This document shows, one piece after another, positions 8,163-18,656 of a stretch of 64,000 nt of DNA. The stretch covers positions 1,612,001-1,676,000 of the forward strand of contig NZ_JABWRY020000001.1 in NCBI RefSeq assembly GCF_014269205.2, written 5' to 3'. Positions within the stretch are counted from its first letter, which is position 1, and the number at the start of each line of letters is the position of its first letter. Source of the stretch: Pseudomonas kermanshahensis. Lineage in GTDB: Bacteria; Pseudomonadota; Gammaproteobacteria; Pseudomonadales; Pseudomonadaceae. Both the position numbers and the translations under genes were made by a program. Under the pieces are notes generated by a model that searched no databases, was not told the origin of the DNA, and saw nothing but the letters and a program-made list of their open reading frames with translations.

Positions 8163-9437
8163 TCAGCTCGCCTCGCGATAGGGGTTACGCGGATCCTGCG
8201 TCCAGTTCAGGTAAGGCTTGCCGGTATCCTGCGCCACCATGTCGATGCAGTTTTCCACCGGGCAGGTGATCTGGCACAGGTTGCAGCCCACGCATTCCTC
8301 CTCGATCACGCTGTAGACGTGGGTGCCGTCGGCCTTGGCCGTGCTGGCAATGGCCTGGTGCGAGGTGTCTTCGCAGGCGATATGGCAACGACCGCACCCA
8401 ATGCAGGCGTCCTGGTCAATGTGCGCCACTGACTTGTAGTTGATGTCCAGGTACTTCCAGTCAGTGGTGTGCCCCACCGCCTGGCCTCTGAATGCTTCCA
8501 GGTTGCGGTGCCCATGCTGGTCCATCCAGCGCGCCAGGCCATCTTTCATGTCTTCGACAATGCGGAACCCGTGCAGCATCGCTGCCGTGCACACCTGCAC
8601 GGCGCCACTGCCCAGGGCAATGAACTCGGCCGCGTCTCGCCAGTTGCCGATGCCGCCGATGCCACAGATGGGCAAGCCGCGTGTTTCCGGGTCGCGGGCG
8701 ATTTCCGCGACCATGTTCAGCGCGATCGGCTTGACCGCCGAACCGCAATAGCCGCCATGGGTGCTCTGGTCGCCGACTATCGGGTGGGCCACCATGCGGT
8801 CCAGGTCCACGCTGGTGATCGAGTTGATGGTGTTGATCAACGACACCGCATCCGCCCCGCCACGGTGCGCGGCGCGGGCCGACTGGCGAATGTCGGTGAT
8901 GTTGGGTGTGAGTTTCACGATCACCGGCAGGGCGCAATAGGTCTTGCACCAGCGGGTGACCATCTCCACATATTCCGGTACCTGGCCGACTGCTGCGCCC
9001 ATGCCGCGCTCAGGCATGCCGTGGGGGCAGCCGAAGTTCAGCTCGATACCATCAGCGCCCGTGGCCTCCACCAGAGGTAGGATGAACTTCCAGGATTCTT
9101 CCTCGCACGGCACCATCAACGACACGATTAGCGCACGGTCGGGCCAGTCCTTCTTCACCTGGGTGATCTCGCGCAGGTTGATTTCCAGCGAGCGGTCGGT
9201 GATCAATTCGATGTTGTTGATCCCCTGCACCTGGCGGTTGGGGCCGTAGTGCGCCGAGTAGCGCGACGACACGTTGACCGCCGCCGGGTCTTCGCCCAGG
9301 GTTTTCCAGACCACACCGCCCCAGCCAGCCTCGAAGGCGCGGACCACGTTGTAGGCCTTGTCGGTGGGGGGCGCCGAGGCCAGCCAGAACGGGTTGGGTG
9401 CCTTGATGCCGGCAAATTCGATAGACAAGTCGGCCAT
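8163..9437 (-). CDS. pydA: Dihydropyrimidine dehydrogenase, FMN/FeS subunit (PydA/PreA)
   Basis: 424 residues. The TIM barrel begins IEFAGIKAPNPFWLASAPP and has the active-site loop ELNFGCPHGMPERGMG; Cys137 and His139 match the catalytic Cys-Pro-His of pig dihydropyrimidine dehydrogenase. Two C-terminal [4Fe-4S] motifs follow: CIGCGRCHIAC (Cys345/348/351/355) and CVGCNLCQITC (Cys382/385/388/392). With PydX it reduces uracil or thymine to the dihydro form using NAD(P)H. The stop of pydX abuts the start of this gene, so both are on one transcript. Confidence 0.95.
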   Translation of the reverse strand: MADLSIEFAGIKAPNPFWLASAPPTDKAYNVVRAFEAGWGGVVWKTLGEDPAAVNVSSRYSAHYGPNRQVQGINNIELITDRSLEINLREITQVKKDWPDRALIVSLMVPCEEESWKFILPLVEATGADGIELNFGCPHGMPERGMGAAVGQVPEYVEMVTRWCKTYCALPVIVKLTPNITDIRQSARAAHRGGADAVSLINTINSITSVDLDRMVAHPIVGDQSTHGGYCGSAVKPIALNMVAEIARDPETRGLPICGIGGIGNWRDAAEFIALGSGAVQVCTAAMLHGFRIVEDMKDGLARWMDQHGHRNLEAFRGQAVGHTTDWKYLDINYKSVAHIDQDACIGCGRCHIACEDTSHQAIASTAKADGTHVYSVIEEECVGCNLCQITCPVENCIDMVAQDTGKPYLNWTQDPRNPYREAS

Positions 9438-10805
9438 TTACGCTGCCTCCACGTTGAGCATGAGTTGGGCATGGATGGCTTCAGCGGCCAGCTTGCCGTG
9501 CTGCACAGCCTGGACGGTGAGGTCCTGGCCCAATGCGGTACAGTCGCCGCCCGCGTAGACGCCCGCCAGGCTGGTGCGCATGTGCGCATCGACGCGGATG
9601 CGTTCACCCTCGCGGGCCAGCTGCGCCGCCACGGGGTCGGCGAGGCTGGCGTCATCGAAGCGTTGGCCGATGGCCTTGAAGATCGCATCGGCGGCCAGCT
9701 CGAAGGTTTCGCCGGTGTCGCGCAGGCGCCCGTCGGCAAGCTCGGTGCGGGCGAAGCGCATGCCGCGCACCTGGCCGGCATCGTCCAGCAGTACCGCCTC
9801 GGGGCGCGCCCAGGTGTGCAGGCGCACTTGGTTGGCCTTGGCGATGTCTTGCTCGTGATCGGTGGCGCCCATGTCGGCGTGGCCGCGGCGGTACACCAGG
9901 TTGACGTCATGGGCGCCCAGGCGGCTCATCTGCACGGCCATGTCGATGGCGGTGTTGCCGGCGCCAATCACCAGGCAGCGGTCGGCCAGCGGCAGTTGGC
10001 TCAGGTCATCGGCCTGGCGCAGTTCGCGGATGTACTGCGTGGCGGCGAGCACCCCAGGTGCCTCTTCATCGGCCAAGCCGAGCTGGCGCACCGCATTCAG
10101 GCCCAGGCCCAGGAACACCGCGTCGTATTGATCGCGCAGCTCGCCCAGGCCAAGGTTGTCCCCCAGGCGTTGGCCGTGGCGGATTTCGATGCCACCGATG
10201 CCCAGCAGGAATTCCACTTCGCGCTGGGCGTAGTCGTCTACCAGTTTGTAGCGGGCGATACCGTATTCGTTGAGGCCACCTGCTTTTTCGCAGGCTTCGA
10301 ACACCACCACGTCATGCCCATGCATGGCCAGGCGATGCGCGCAGGACAACCCCGCAGGGCCGGCGCCGACCACGGCGATGCGCTTGCCGGTAGCGGGGGA
10401 GCGGGTGAAGGGGTGCTCGGTGAAGTGCGCGTTGTCCAGCGCATAGCGTTGCAACTGGCCGATCAGCACCGGTGCGCATTCTTGGGCGTTGTTGCGTACG
10501 CAGGCCTGTTGGCAGAGGATCTCGGTCGGGCAGACACGGGCGCAACTGCCGCCGAGAATATTGGCCGAGAGAATGCGTTCGGCGGCGCCTTGCAGGTTCT
10601 CGTCACTGATGCGGTGGATGAACGAGGGAATGTCGATTTCGCTGGGGCACGCATTGACGCAGGGCGCGTCGTAGCAATACAGGCAGCGTGCGCTCTCCAC
10701 GGCGGCCTGGCGGGCGGTGAGGGGAGGGGCGAGATCGCCGAAGCGCTCGGCCAGCTGGTCGGCGCCGGCCCGGGGGCGCGGCAAGTGGTTCAGGGCATCG
10801 ATCAC
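9438..10805 (-). CDS. pydX: Dihydropyrimidine dehydrogenase, NAD(P)H/FAD subunit (PydX/PreT)
   Basis: 455 residues. The N-terminal Fe-S domain has Cys clusters CLYCYDAPCVNACP and CARVCPTEILCQQAC, as in the GltD-like part of eukaryotic DPD. The FAD-binding VVGAGPAGLSCAHRL and the NAD(P)-binding VIGAGNTAIDMAVQM follow. It passes electrons from the nicotinamide through FAD and Fe-S to PydA. It ends directly before pydA. Upstream, 107 bases separate it from the dihydropyrimidinase gene on the same strand. Confidence 0.95.
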   Translation of the reverse strand: MIDALNHLPRPRAGADQLAERFGDLAPPLTARQAAVESARCLYCYDAPCVNACPSEIDIPSFIHRISDENLQGAAERILSANILGGSCARVCPTEILCQQACVRNNAQECAPVLIGQLQRYALDNAHFTEHPFTRSPATGKRIAVVGAGPAGLSCAHRLAMHGHDVVVFEACEKAGGLNEYGIARYKLVDDYAQREVEFLLGIGGIEIRHGQRLGDNLGLGELRDQYDAVFLGLGLNAVRQLGLADEEAPGVLAATQYIRELRQADDLSQLPLADRCLVIGAGNTAIDMAVQMSRLGAHDVNLVYRRGHADMGATDHEQDIAKANQVRLHTWARPEAVLLDDAGQVRGMRFARTELADGRLRDTGETFELAADAIFKAIGQRFDDASLADPVAAQLAREGERIRVDAHMRTSLAGVYAGGDCTALGQDLTVQAVQHGKLAAEAIHAQLMLNVEAA

Positions 10806-10912
10806 GGTTGTAGCCTCTCTTTTCTTTTTTGGATGTGGCAGTCAACGGCAATACGGCGCCGCCCGGCCTCTTCAGGGCCGGTACGGCAGTGCAGGTGCAG
10901 TGCGGGTAATGC

Positions 10913-12457
<1,545 letters not shown>

Positions 12458-12560
12458 AGAATGGAATCTAGATGGTGATTTGGGATTGTTCAAGAAAATA
12501 ATTTATGAGCTTATAACTTTCGTAACTTATTGATATTTAGATAATTATTGTTTGAATCAC

Positions 12561-12588
12561 CAAAATGGTGAGGCCTTTCACCATTTTG
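12561..12588. promoter_or_regulatory. 11-base inverted repeat, candidate operator
   Basis: CAAAATGGTGA-ggcctt-TCACCATTTTG has perfect 11-base arms with a 6-base centre, in the AT-rich middle of the divergent region. No T-run follows on either strand, so an operator is more likely than a terminator. Confidence 0.55.
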
Positions 12589-12809
12589 ACGCACTTGACA
12601 AGAAGCCAAATTGGTCAAGATTTTCCATGCAAAATCAGCTGCTTGATAGCGGGCCAGAAGACGCCTGCCGCGTGGCTGAAAAAACAGGCTGCACCGGTTT
12701 GAAACACGCGCCGGACGCAAGCCTGGCTTGAGCGGGCGCAACAGGCAGGCGAAGGGATAACCGTGCTTTCGCTTTGCGTCGATAAATGCCTTGCAGTTCA
12801 GTTGATTAC

Positions 12810-12896
12810 CTCCGGTCGGCGGCGGCCACCCGGGACGGCTCAGGCCAACCCGGCACGTAATTTGAGTACGGCCACAACCGCCAGGCCGGACCGGAG
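12810..12896 (+). other. Possible structured 5' leader of the transporter mRNA
   Basis: CTCCGGTC at 12810 pairs with GACCGGAG at 12889, with continued pairing of GGCGG and CCGCC inside, so the DNA could specify an 87-base stem with internal branches ending about 80 bases before the transporter start. No known riboswitch motif is recognised. Confidence 0.3.
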
Positions 12897-12977
12897 GAGC
12901 AGTACTGGTGGTGTGTGTACTCCGGCCATCGCTTTAGCCCGATGAGCAAACAATTAGAAAAACCTGGAGAAGGCCCC

Positions 12978-14468
12978 ATGCAACAGAGCAGATCGCAAGT
13001 GATCGAGCAGGATGGCCTGTTCGAGCTGGAGGCAGGCACTGACGTGCTCGACAGCTCGCGCTACAACCACGACATCGCACCCACCAAGGTGCACCAACGC
13101 ACCTGGAACAAATGGCACATCACCGCCCTGTGGGTGGGTATGTCCATCTGCGTGCCCACCTACACCCTCGGCGGCGTGCTCACGGCCTACTTTGGCCTGA
13201 GCGTGGGCGAGGCGCTGCTGGCCATTCTGCTGGCCAACCTCATCGTGCTGATCCCGCTGACCCTCAACGCGTTCCCTGGCACCAAGTACGGCATCCCGTT
13301 TCCGGTGCTGTTGCGTTCCTCGTTTGGCATCCTCGGCTCGAACGTGCCGTGCTTGATTCGCGCGGTGGTCGCTTGCGGCTGGTTCGGCATCCAGACGATG
13401 TTCGGCGGCCTGGCCATTCACCTGTTCCTCGGCTCGATGTTCGATGGCTGGAAGGCTCTGGAGGGCACCGGGGAGGTGATCGGCTTCATGATTTTCTGGG
13501 CGCTTAACTTGTGGGTGGTGTTGCGCGGGGCGGAGTCGATCAAATGGCTCGAAACGCTTTCGGCGCCGTTGCTGGTGGCGGTGGGCGTGGGCCTGCTGTT
13601 CTGGGCACTGCCGCACATGTCGATGACCGAGTTGCTGGCGCAGCCGCCCAAGCGGCCAGAGGGCGTCAGCGTGGTCAGCTACTTCTGTGCCGGGCTCACC
13701 GCCATGGTCGGTTTCTGGGCCACGCTCTCGCTGAACATTCCCGACTTCAGCCGGTACGCCAAAAGCCAGAAGGACCAGATACTGGGGCAGATCTTCGGCC
13801 TGCCGCTGACCATGTTCCTGTTCGCGGCATTGGGTGTGGTGCTGACCGCAGCGTCCGCGTCGCTGGTGGGTGAAACGGTGTCTGACCCGGTCAGCCTGAT
13901 CGGCAAGATCCAAAGCCCGGGCTGGGTGGCGCTGGCCATGGCGTTGATCGTGATCGCCACGTTGTCGACCAACACGGCGGCGAACATCGTCTCGCCCACC
14001 AACGACTTCCAGAACATCGCGCCACGCCTGATCGGGCGAAGCCGCGCGGTGTGGCTGACCGGGTTTATCGGCTTGGCGCTGATGGGCCATGAACTGCTCA
14101 AGAAGCTGGGCTGGATCGTCTCGGACCTGAGCCTGGAAAGCGTTTATTCGAACTGGTTGCTGGGTTACTCGAGCCTGCTCGGGCCGATTGCCGGAATCAT
14201 GGTGGTGGACTATTTCCTGATCCGTCGCCAGCGCCTGGACTTGGCCGGGTTGTACCGCGATGACGTGTATCCGGCCTGGAACTGGGCTGGGTTTGCCGCC
14301 TTCGGCGTCCCGGTGGCGCTGACCGTGATGTCGATCGGCAACAGCAGCTTCAGCTGGTTCTACGACTATGGCTGGTTCACCGGCTCGCTGCTGGGTGGGG
14401 CGTTGTACTACGTCCTGGGTGGCTTGGCGGCGCGCAGCCCGGCGCGGTTGGCCAAGCCGTTGCCGTGA
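12978..14468 (+). CDS. NCS1-family cytosine/uracil/hydantoin/allantoin-type permease
   Basis: 496 residues from the ATG at 12978, preceded by GGAG 10 bases upstream; an upstream ATG at 12942 is possible. The protein has the NCS1 N-terminus (RYNHDIAPTKVHQRTWNKWHITALWVGM) and about 12 hydrophobic segments, with the characteristic NIPDFSRYAKSQKDQ and STNTAANIVSPTNDF. It is an inner-membrane cation or proton symporter. Between dihydropyrimidinase and a carbamoyl-amino-acid hydrolase, its likely cargo is uracil, thymine or dihydropyrimidines. A REP pair and the amidohydrolase follow. Confidence 0.9.
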   Translation: MQQSRSQVIEQDGLFELEAGTDVLDSSRYNHDIAPTKVHQRTWNKWHITALWVGMSICVPTYTLGGVLTAYFGLSVGEALLAILLANLIVLIPLTLNAFPGTKYGIPFPVLLRSSFGILGSNVPCLIRAVVACGWFGIQTMFGGLAIHLFLGSMFDGWKALEGTGEVIGFMIFWALNLWVVLRGAESIKWLETLSAPLLVAVGVGLLFWALPHMSMTELLAQPPKRPEGVSVVSYFCAGLTAMVGFWATLSLNIPDFSRYAKSQKDQILGQIFGLPLTMFLFAALGVVLTAASASLVGETVSDPVSLIGKIQSPGWVALAMALIVIATLSTNTAANIVSPTNDFQNIAPRLIGRSRAVWLTGFIGLALMGHELLKKLGWIVSDLSLESVYSNWLLGYSSLLGPIAGIMVVDYFLIRRQRLDLAGLYRDDVYPAWNWAGFAAFGVPVALTVMSIGNSSFSWFYDYGWFTGSLLGGALYYVLGGLAARSPARLAKPLP

Positions 14469-14479
14469 TACTGAGTTTG

Positions 14480-14554
14480 CCTCTTCGCGGGCAAGCCCGC
14501 TCCCACAGGCTACGGCACGTTCAATGTGGGAGCGGGCTTGCCCGCGAAGAGGCC
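14480..14554. repeat. REP pair
   Basis: GCCTCTTCGCGGGCAAGCCC... at 14480 and its exact inverse ending at 14554 (29-base arms, 17-base spacer), between transporter and amidohydrolase. Confidence 0.9.
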
Positions 14555-14589
14555 CTGATAAACAACAAAAAAGCCTGAGGGGAAAACCC

Positions 14590-15873
14590 ATGACTCCAGT
14601 CCACGATATCCTCAAGACCACCGCCCGCCATGTTGACAGCGCACGCCTGTGGCAATCGCTGATGGACCTTGCCCGCCTCGGCGCCACGGCCAAAGGCGGT
14701 GTCTGCCGGCTGGCGCTGACCGACCTTGACCGCCAGGCCCGCGACCTCTTCGTCGAGTGGTGCGAGGCAGCCGGTTGCACCGTGAGTGTCGATGCGGTCG
14801 GCAATATTTTCGCCCGCCGCCCGGGGCGCAACCCCAAGCTGCCACCGGTGATGACCGGCAGCCATATCGATACCCAGCCCACCGGCGGCAAGTTTGATGG
14901 CTGTTATGGGGTGATGGCCGGGCTGGAGGTGATCCGCACCCTCAACGACCTCGGCGTTGAAACCGAAGCGCCGTTGGAAGTGGTGGTGTGGACCAACGAG
15001 GAGGGCTCGCGCTTTGCCCCCTGCATGATGGGCTCTGGGGTGTTCGCCGGTAAGTTCACGCTGGAAGAGACGCTGGCCAAGCGTGATGCACAGGGGGTGA
15101 GTGTTGGCGAGGCGCTCGATGCGATCGGTTACGCCGGCCAGCGCGCGGTACTCGGCCACCCGGTGGGGGCTTATTTTGAAGCGCATATCGAGCAGGGGCC
15201 GATCCTTGAAGACCAGGCCAAGACCATCGGCGTGGTGTTGGGTGCGCTGGGCCAGAAGTGGTTCGACCTGACCCTGCGCGGGGTCGAAGCCCATGCCGGC
15301 CCAACGCCCATGCACTTGCGCAAGGATGCCTTGGTGGGCGCTGCCGCCGTGGTCGAGGCAGTCAACCGTACGGCCCTTGGGCACCAGCCACATGCCTGTG
15401 GCACGGTGGGTTGCCTGCAGGCCTACCCAGGGTCACGCAACGTGATCCCGGGTGAGGTGCGCATGACCCTGGACTTCCGTCACCTTGAAGGCGAGCAACT
15501 GGACGCGATGATTGCCGAGGTGCGTGGGGTGATCGAGAGCACCTGCGCCAAGCATGGCCTGGCGCATGAGCTGATCCCTACGGCGGATTTCCCGGCCCTG
15601 TATTTCGACAAGGCCTGCGTCGATGCCGTGCGCGATTCGGCAGGTGCGCTGGGCCTGCCGCACATGGATATCGTCAGTGGAGCCGGGCATGACGCGATCT
15701 TCCTGGCCGAATTGGGGCCAGCAGGGATGATCTTCGTGCCTTGCGAGAATGGCATCAGCCACAACGAAATCGAGAACGCCACGCCGGAGGACCTGGCGGC
15801 GGGGTGTGCGGTGTTGTTGCGGGCGATGCTGGCAGCGTCGGAGGCGATTGCCAGTGGGCGGTTGGCGGCGTAG
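14590..15873 (+). CDS. pydC: Zn-dependent hydrolase: beta-ureidopropionase / allantoate amidohydrolase family (PydC-like)
   Basis: 427 residues from the ATG at 14590 (GAGGGG before it). M20-family metal motifs: GSHIDTQPTGGKFDGCYGV (His and Asp ligands) and NEEGSRFAPCMMGSGVFAG; a dimerisation domain with GVEAHAGPTPM; and a final SGAGHDAIFLAELGPAGMIF. The family cleaves N-carbamoyl groups (N-carbamoyl-beta-alanine) or allantoate. With PydA, PydX and dihydropyrimidinase alongside, the third step of reductive pyrimidine degradation (beta-alanine + NH3 + CO2) is the best reading; the alternative is allantoate. Confidence 0.9.
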   Translation: MTPVHDILKTTARHVDSARLWQSLMDLARLGATAKGGVCRLALTDLDRQARDLFVEWCEAAGCTVSVDAVGNIFARRPGRNPKLPPVMTGSHIDTQPTGGKFDGCYGVMAGLEVIRTLNDLGVETEAPLEVVVWTNEEGSRFAPCMMGSGVFAGKFTLEETLAKRDAQGVSVGEALDAIGYAGQRAVLGHPVGAYFEAHIEQGPILEDQAKTIGVVLGALGQKWFDLTLRGVEAHAGPTPMHLRKDALVGAAAVVEAVNRTALGHQPHACGTVGCLQAYPGSRNVIPGEVRMTLDFRHLEGEQLDAMIAEVRGVIESTCAKHGLAHELIPTADFPALYFDKACVDAVRDSAGALGLPHMDIVSGAGHDAIFLAELGPAGMIFVPCENGISHNEIENATPEDLAAGCAVLLRAMLAASEAIASGRLAA

Positions 15874-15931
15874 GGGGTGTATGTCTTGAAGGGGTGGTTC
15901 GGCTGACAGGTGCCTGGCGGGAGGTTTTCAT

Positions 15932-16171
15932 CGCCTATGAGATCGAGCGCCGCCCGCGCGGCGCATCGCGAGCAACGCTCGCTCCTACGTTTGTTTTTGG
16001 CCAATAACGCCTGTGGCAGGCGCGCGCGACCGCCTTGTTTGTTCGACGCGATATCGAGCCATACGCCAGGGCGGTCGCGCGCGTTTGCCCCAGGAATAAT
16101 TGGCCCGAAAAAACGTAGGAGCGAGCGTTGCTCGCGATGCGCCGCGCGGGCGGCGCTCGATCTCATAGGCG
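15932..16171. repeat. 240-base nested palindromic element
   Basis: Outer arms 15932-15992 and 16111-16171 are perfect 61-base inverted repeats (starting CGCCTATGAGATCGAGCGCC). Inside lies a second perfect 14-base pair, CGCGCGCGACCGCC (16021-16034) and its inverse (16070-16083), with imperfect pairing between. Within each outer arm are smaller palindromes such as GCGAGCAACGCTCGC. It sits between convergent pydC and rnz and fills most of the 339-base gap. It looks like a pair of extragenic palindromic units of a type different from the common REP. Confidence 0.9.
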
Positions 16172-16212
16172 CCACAGCCCTAACGGCATGCACCTATCAG
16201 CCGCAACCCTAT

Positions 16213-17172
16213 CTACCCCACCACCACAAGACACCCATCCCGCCCAATATGATACCGCTGCAGGTCCTGCGCCAAGGTCAGATGCCCGCTGTAATGCGTC
16301 AGGGCCTCCACACGTACATCGTCGATGCACGGGCTGCGCCGCGGATCGCCCTGGTAGCGTGCGCTGAAATGCGTGAGCACCAGGTTGCGCACACCCGCCG
16401 CCTCGGCAAACCGTGCCACTTGCGCCGCTGTGCTGTGGCCGAACGTAGCCCCCGTGCGCTCGACGACCGCCTGGGTAAAGGTCGCTTCGTGCACCATCAC
16501 ATCCGCGCCCTTGGCCGCCTCCGCCAACAGCTCGGGGCTGTCGTTGTCACCGCACACGATCACCCGTCGCGCCGGCCGCGATGCGCGCAGGTAGTCTTGG
16601 CCGTGCAGGGTCCGCCCCTCATACTCGACCGACAGCCCTTTGGCCAGGTCGCCCCACAACGGCCCGCGTGGAATGCCTTCGGCATCCAGGCGCTGCACGT
16701 CCAGGCGCGGCTCAGGGTTGAGCTCGGTGAACACGAAGCCCACGCTCGGCACCCGGTGCGACAGCTGCACGGTACTGACCTGCAGCGTCTCGCTACGCCA
16801 GTCAGTCAGGCTTTCAACGGCCAGCAGGCGCACCTCGAAAGGCAGGTAAGTGTCGCTGGCGGTCAAGCCCAGGCGCACCCAGTCATGCAGGGCGGCGGGC
16901 AGGATGATATCCAGCGGCTGGGTACGCCCGCTCATCCCGGCGCTGGCCAGCAGGCCGGGCAGGCCGAAGCAATGGTCGCCGTGTACGTGGGTGATGAAGA
17001 TGCCGCGCAGGTCGCGTATCGACAGCGGCGTCTGCAGCAGCCGATGCTGCGTGCCTTCGCCGCAATCGATCAGGTACCAGTGGCTGCCGCTGGCCTCGAT
17101 GACGGCCGTGGCACTGACGTTGCGGGCCTTGGTCGGCACCCCGGCACTGGTGCCTAGAAACAGCAGGTCCAT
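16213..17172 (-). CDS. rnz: Ribonuclease Z (tRNA 3' endonuclease)
   Basis: 319 residues from the ATG at 17172 (GGAGCC upstream). The N-terminus [20 protein letters not shown] and the metallo-beta-lactamase motif [15 protein letters not shown] are diagnostic; further metal ligands lie in VMVHEATF and the C-terminal LTHFSARY. It removes 3' trailers from tRNA precursors or acts as a phosphodiesterase in the cytosol. It follows the NIPSNAP-Nudix gene by 17 bases on the same strand, so they are probably co-transcribed. Confidence 0.93.
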   Translation of the reverse strand: MDLLFLGTSAGVPTKARNVSATAVIEASGSHWYLIDCGEGTQHRLLQTPLSIRDLRGIFITHVHGDHCFGLPGLLASAGMSGRTQPLDIILPAALHDWVRLGLTASDTYLPFEVRLLAVESLTDWRSETLQVSTVQLSHRVPSVGFVFTELNPEPRLDVQRLDAEGIPRGPLWGDLAKGLSVEYEGRTLHGQDYLRASRPARRVIVCGDNDSPELLAEAAKGADVMVHEATFTQAVVERTGATFGHSTAAQVARFAEAAGVRNLVLTHFSARYQGDPRRSPCIDDVRVEALTHYSGHLTLAQDLQRYHIGRDGCLVVVG

Positions 17173-17189
17173 GATCAGGCTCCTTTGCT

Positions 17190-17930
17190 TCAGCCCAGCA
17201 GCGACAGGTCGCGCAACAACGCTTGCAGGCCCTGCGGCACAAGCGGGCCGATGCGGTCGAAGTCGGCGCTGTCGCACCACCGGGCGCGGAAGGGGCTGCC
17301 GTCGGACTCGCGGCCTTCTACCCAGGTCTGCTGGTAAAGGCTGGCGTCGTCGAAGCGTGCATCGAATACCTGCACAATCTCATGCCCCGGCGTATCGGCA
17401 TAGTGGAACAAGCTCTCCAGCGTGCCGAGCAACCGCACATCGCTGATCGACTGCCCCAATTCTTCTTCGATTTCCCGGGCGATGGCGTCACGGCCCCGCT
17501 CACCAAACTCGATGCCACCCCCGAGTGGGCGGCACAGCGTCTGCTGCGTCACCGGGTCGTCGAAGACGTTGACCAGAATCTTCCCTTGGTGATGGAAAAC
17601 GCACAGCGCCAGCGAGCGAATGCGCGGTTCGAGCAACGGCTTGAGGAAGCTGCGTTCATAGCTGTGGATGAACCGTTGCTCAGTGGCCAGGGCGACTGCA
17701 GCGATGCATTCCGGGTCGGTCTCTGCCTGCTTGCGGTACTGCTCGTAGGCGGCCAGGCTGGAAAAACTGAACAGGCAGTAGGCGATGTTGTTGGCACCTT
17801 CGGCAGGCAGGAAATAGCCATGGTGCTTGCCGCCCATGCGCGTGACCAGGCGCATCCACAGGCGCGAATAGGCTTCGAAGGCCGGTAGCTGGTAAGGGTC
17901 GACGGTGTATTTGACGTGGCAGGTGATCAA
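17190..17930 (-). CDS. NIPSNAP domain-Nudix hydrolase fusion protein
   Basis: 246 residues from a TTG at 17930, chosen because AAGGA lies about 8 bases upstream and the product then begins [19 protein letters not shown], the exact start of bacterial NIPSNAP proteins; the longer frame from 17963 has no such support. Residues 1-100 form the NIPSNAP domain ([20 protein letters not shown], ending [12 protein letters not shown]). Residues about 105-240 are a Nudix hydrolase with box G-x5-E-x7-[15 protein letters not shown] is normally a stand-alone ~100-residue protein of unknown role; Nudix enzymes cleave X-linked nucleoside diphosphates. No sign of a frameshift at the junction. Confidence 0.85.
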   Translation of the reverse strand: MITCHVKYTVDPYQLPAFEAYSRLWMRLVTRMGGKHHGYFLPAEGANNIAYCLFSFSSLAAYEQYRKQAETDPECIAAVALATEQRFIHSYERSFLKPLLEPRIRSLALCVFHHQGKILVNVFDDPVTQQTLCRPLGGGIEFGERGRDAIAREIEEELGQSISDVRLLGTLESLFHYADTPGHEIVQVFDARFDDASLYQQTWVEGRESDGSPFRARWCDSADFDRIGPLVPQGLQALLRDLSLLG

Positions 17931-18012
17931 CGGCTCGTTCCTTCGAGGGGAGGCGGGGCGCACACCTTAGCCTGCTTGCCCCGCGTCGTCGACATGCCAG
18001 CCGCGCGGCGGG

Positions 18013-18564
18013 CTAGCCCTCCTGGCGCCAGATCAGCTTGCTGGTGTCGTAGCCTTGCTTGCGGGCAATCGACAGCAGTTCCTCGCGTTCCTGGTCGGTG
18101 ATTGCCGGCGTGCGTGAGAGCAACCATAGGTACTCGCGGTTCGGGTGCCCGACCAGGGCCACGCGGTAGTCCTTGTCGTGGTAAAGCACCCAGTACTCAC
18201 CCTTGGTCAGGCCTGGAGCCAGCCGGCTGAACCAATTGTCGAACTGCACCCAGAGCTTGTCGGTCTTGCCCGGTTGCTGGGCTTCGGCGATGCCCTTGGC
18301 CTCGTTCCACTGGCCGTCCTTTTCCTTGCAGCGGTTGTTGACGTCGATGCGCCCGTCCTCACGCAAGCCGTAACGCGCTTCGGATTGCACGCAGTTGCGC
18401 TGAAAGAACATTGGCAGGCGCGCCAGCTCATACCAGGTGCCCTGGTAGCGTTGCAGGTCGACCTGCTGGGTGGTCGGCGGCGTGCGGTGTTCATCGTTCG
18501 AACCCGCGCAGCCGACCAGGGCAAGGGTCATGCAGGAAAGCATCAGTGCCGTGCGCATCGCCAT
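18013..18564 (-). CDS. blc: Outer-membrane lipoprotein, bacterial lipocalin
   Basis: 183 residues from the ATG at 18564, with a strong AAGGAGG 5 bases upstream. Signal peptide with lipobox LVGC (Cys19, followed by Ala-Gly-Ser, so no Asp at +2: outer-membrane sorting expected). Lipocalin motif YQGTWYELARLPMFFQRNC, then GLREDGRIDVNNRC and YRVALVGHPNREYLWLLSR typical of Blc. Blc-like proteins bind lysophospholipids or fatty acids under envelope stress. It lies between the Nudix fusion and nhaB on the same strand. Confidence 0.93.
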   Translation of the reverse strand: MAMRTALMLSCMTLALVGCAGSNDEHRTPPTTQQVDLQRYQGTWYELARLPMFFQRNCVQSEARYGLREDGRIDVNNRCKEKDGQWNEAKGIAEAQQPGKTDKLWVQFDNWFSRLAPGLTKGEYWVLYHDKDYRVALVGHPNREYLWLLSRTPAITDQEREELLSIARKQGYDTSKLIWRQEG

Positions 18565-18656
18565 AGCGAACCTCCTTGAAGCGGATGTGGATTTACCTTT
18601 GCTTCGATGCGGGCGTGCGGGAAAAGTTGTATCGAATATCCCCACGCCGCCAGGTT

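Noticed and set aside
12820..12880. Mini-ykkC (guanidine-II) riboswitch before the NCS1 transporter
   Set aside because: One GGGACGGCTC resembles an ACGR hairpin, but the stem is weak and no proper second hairpin is present.
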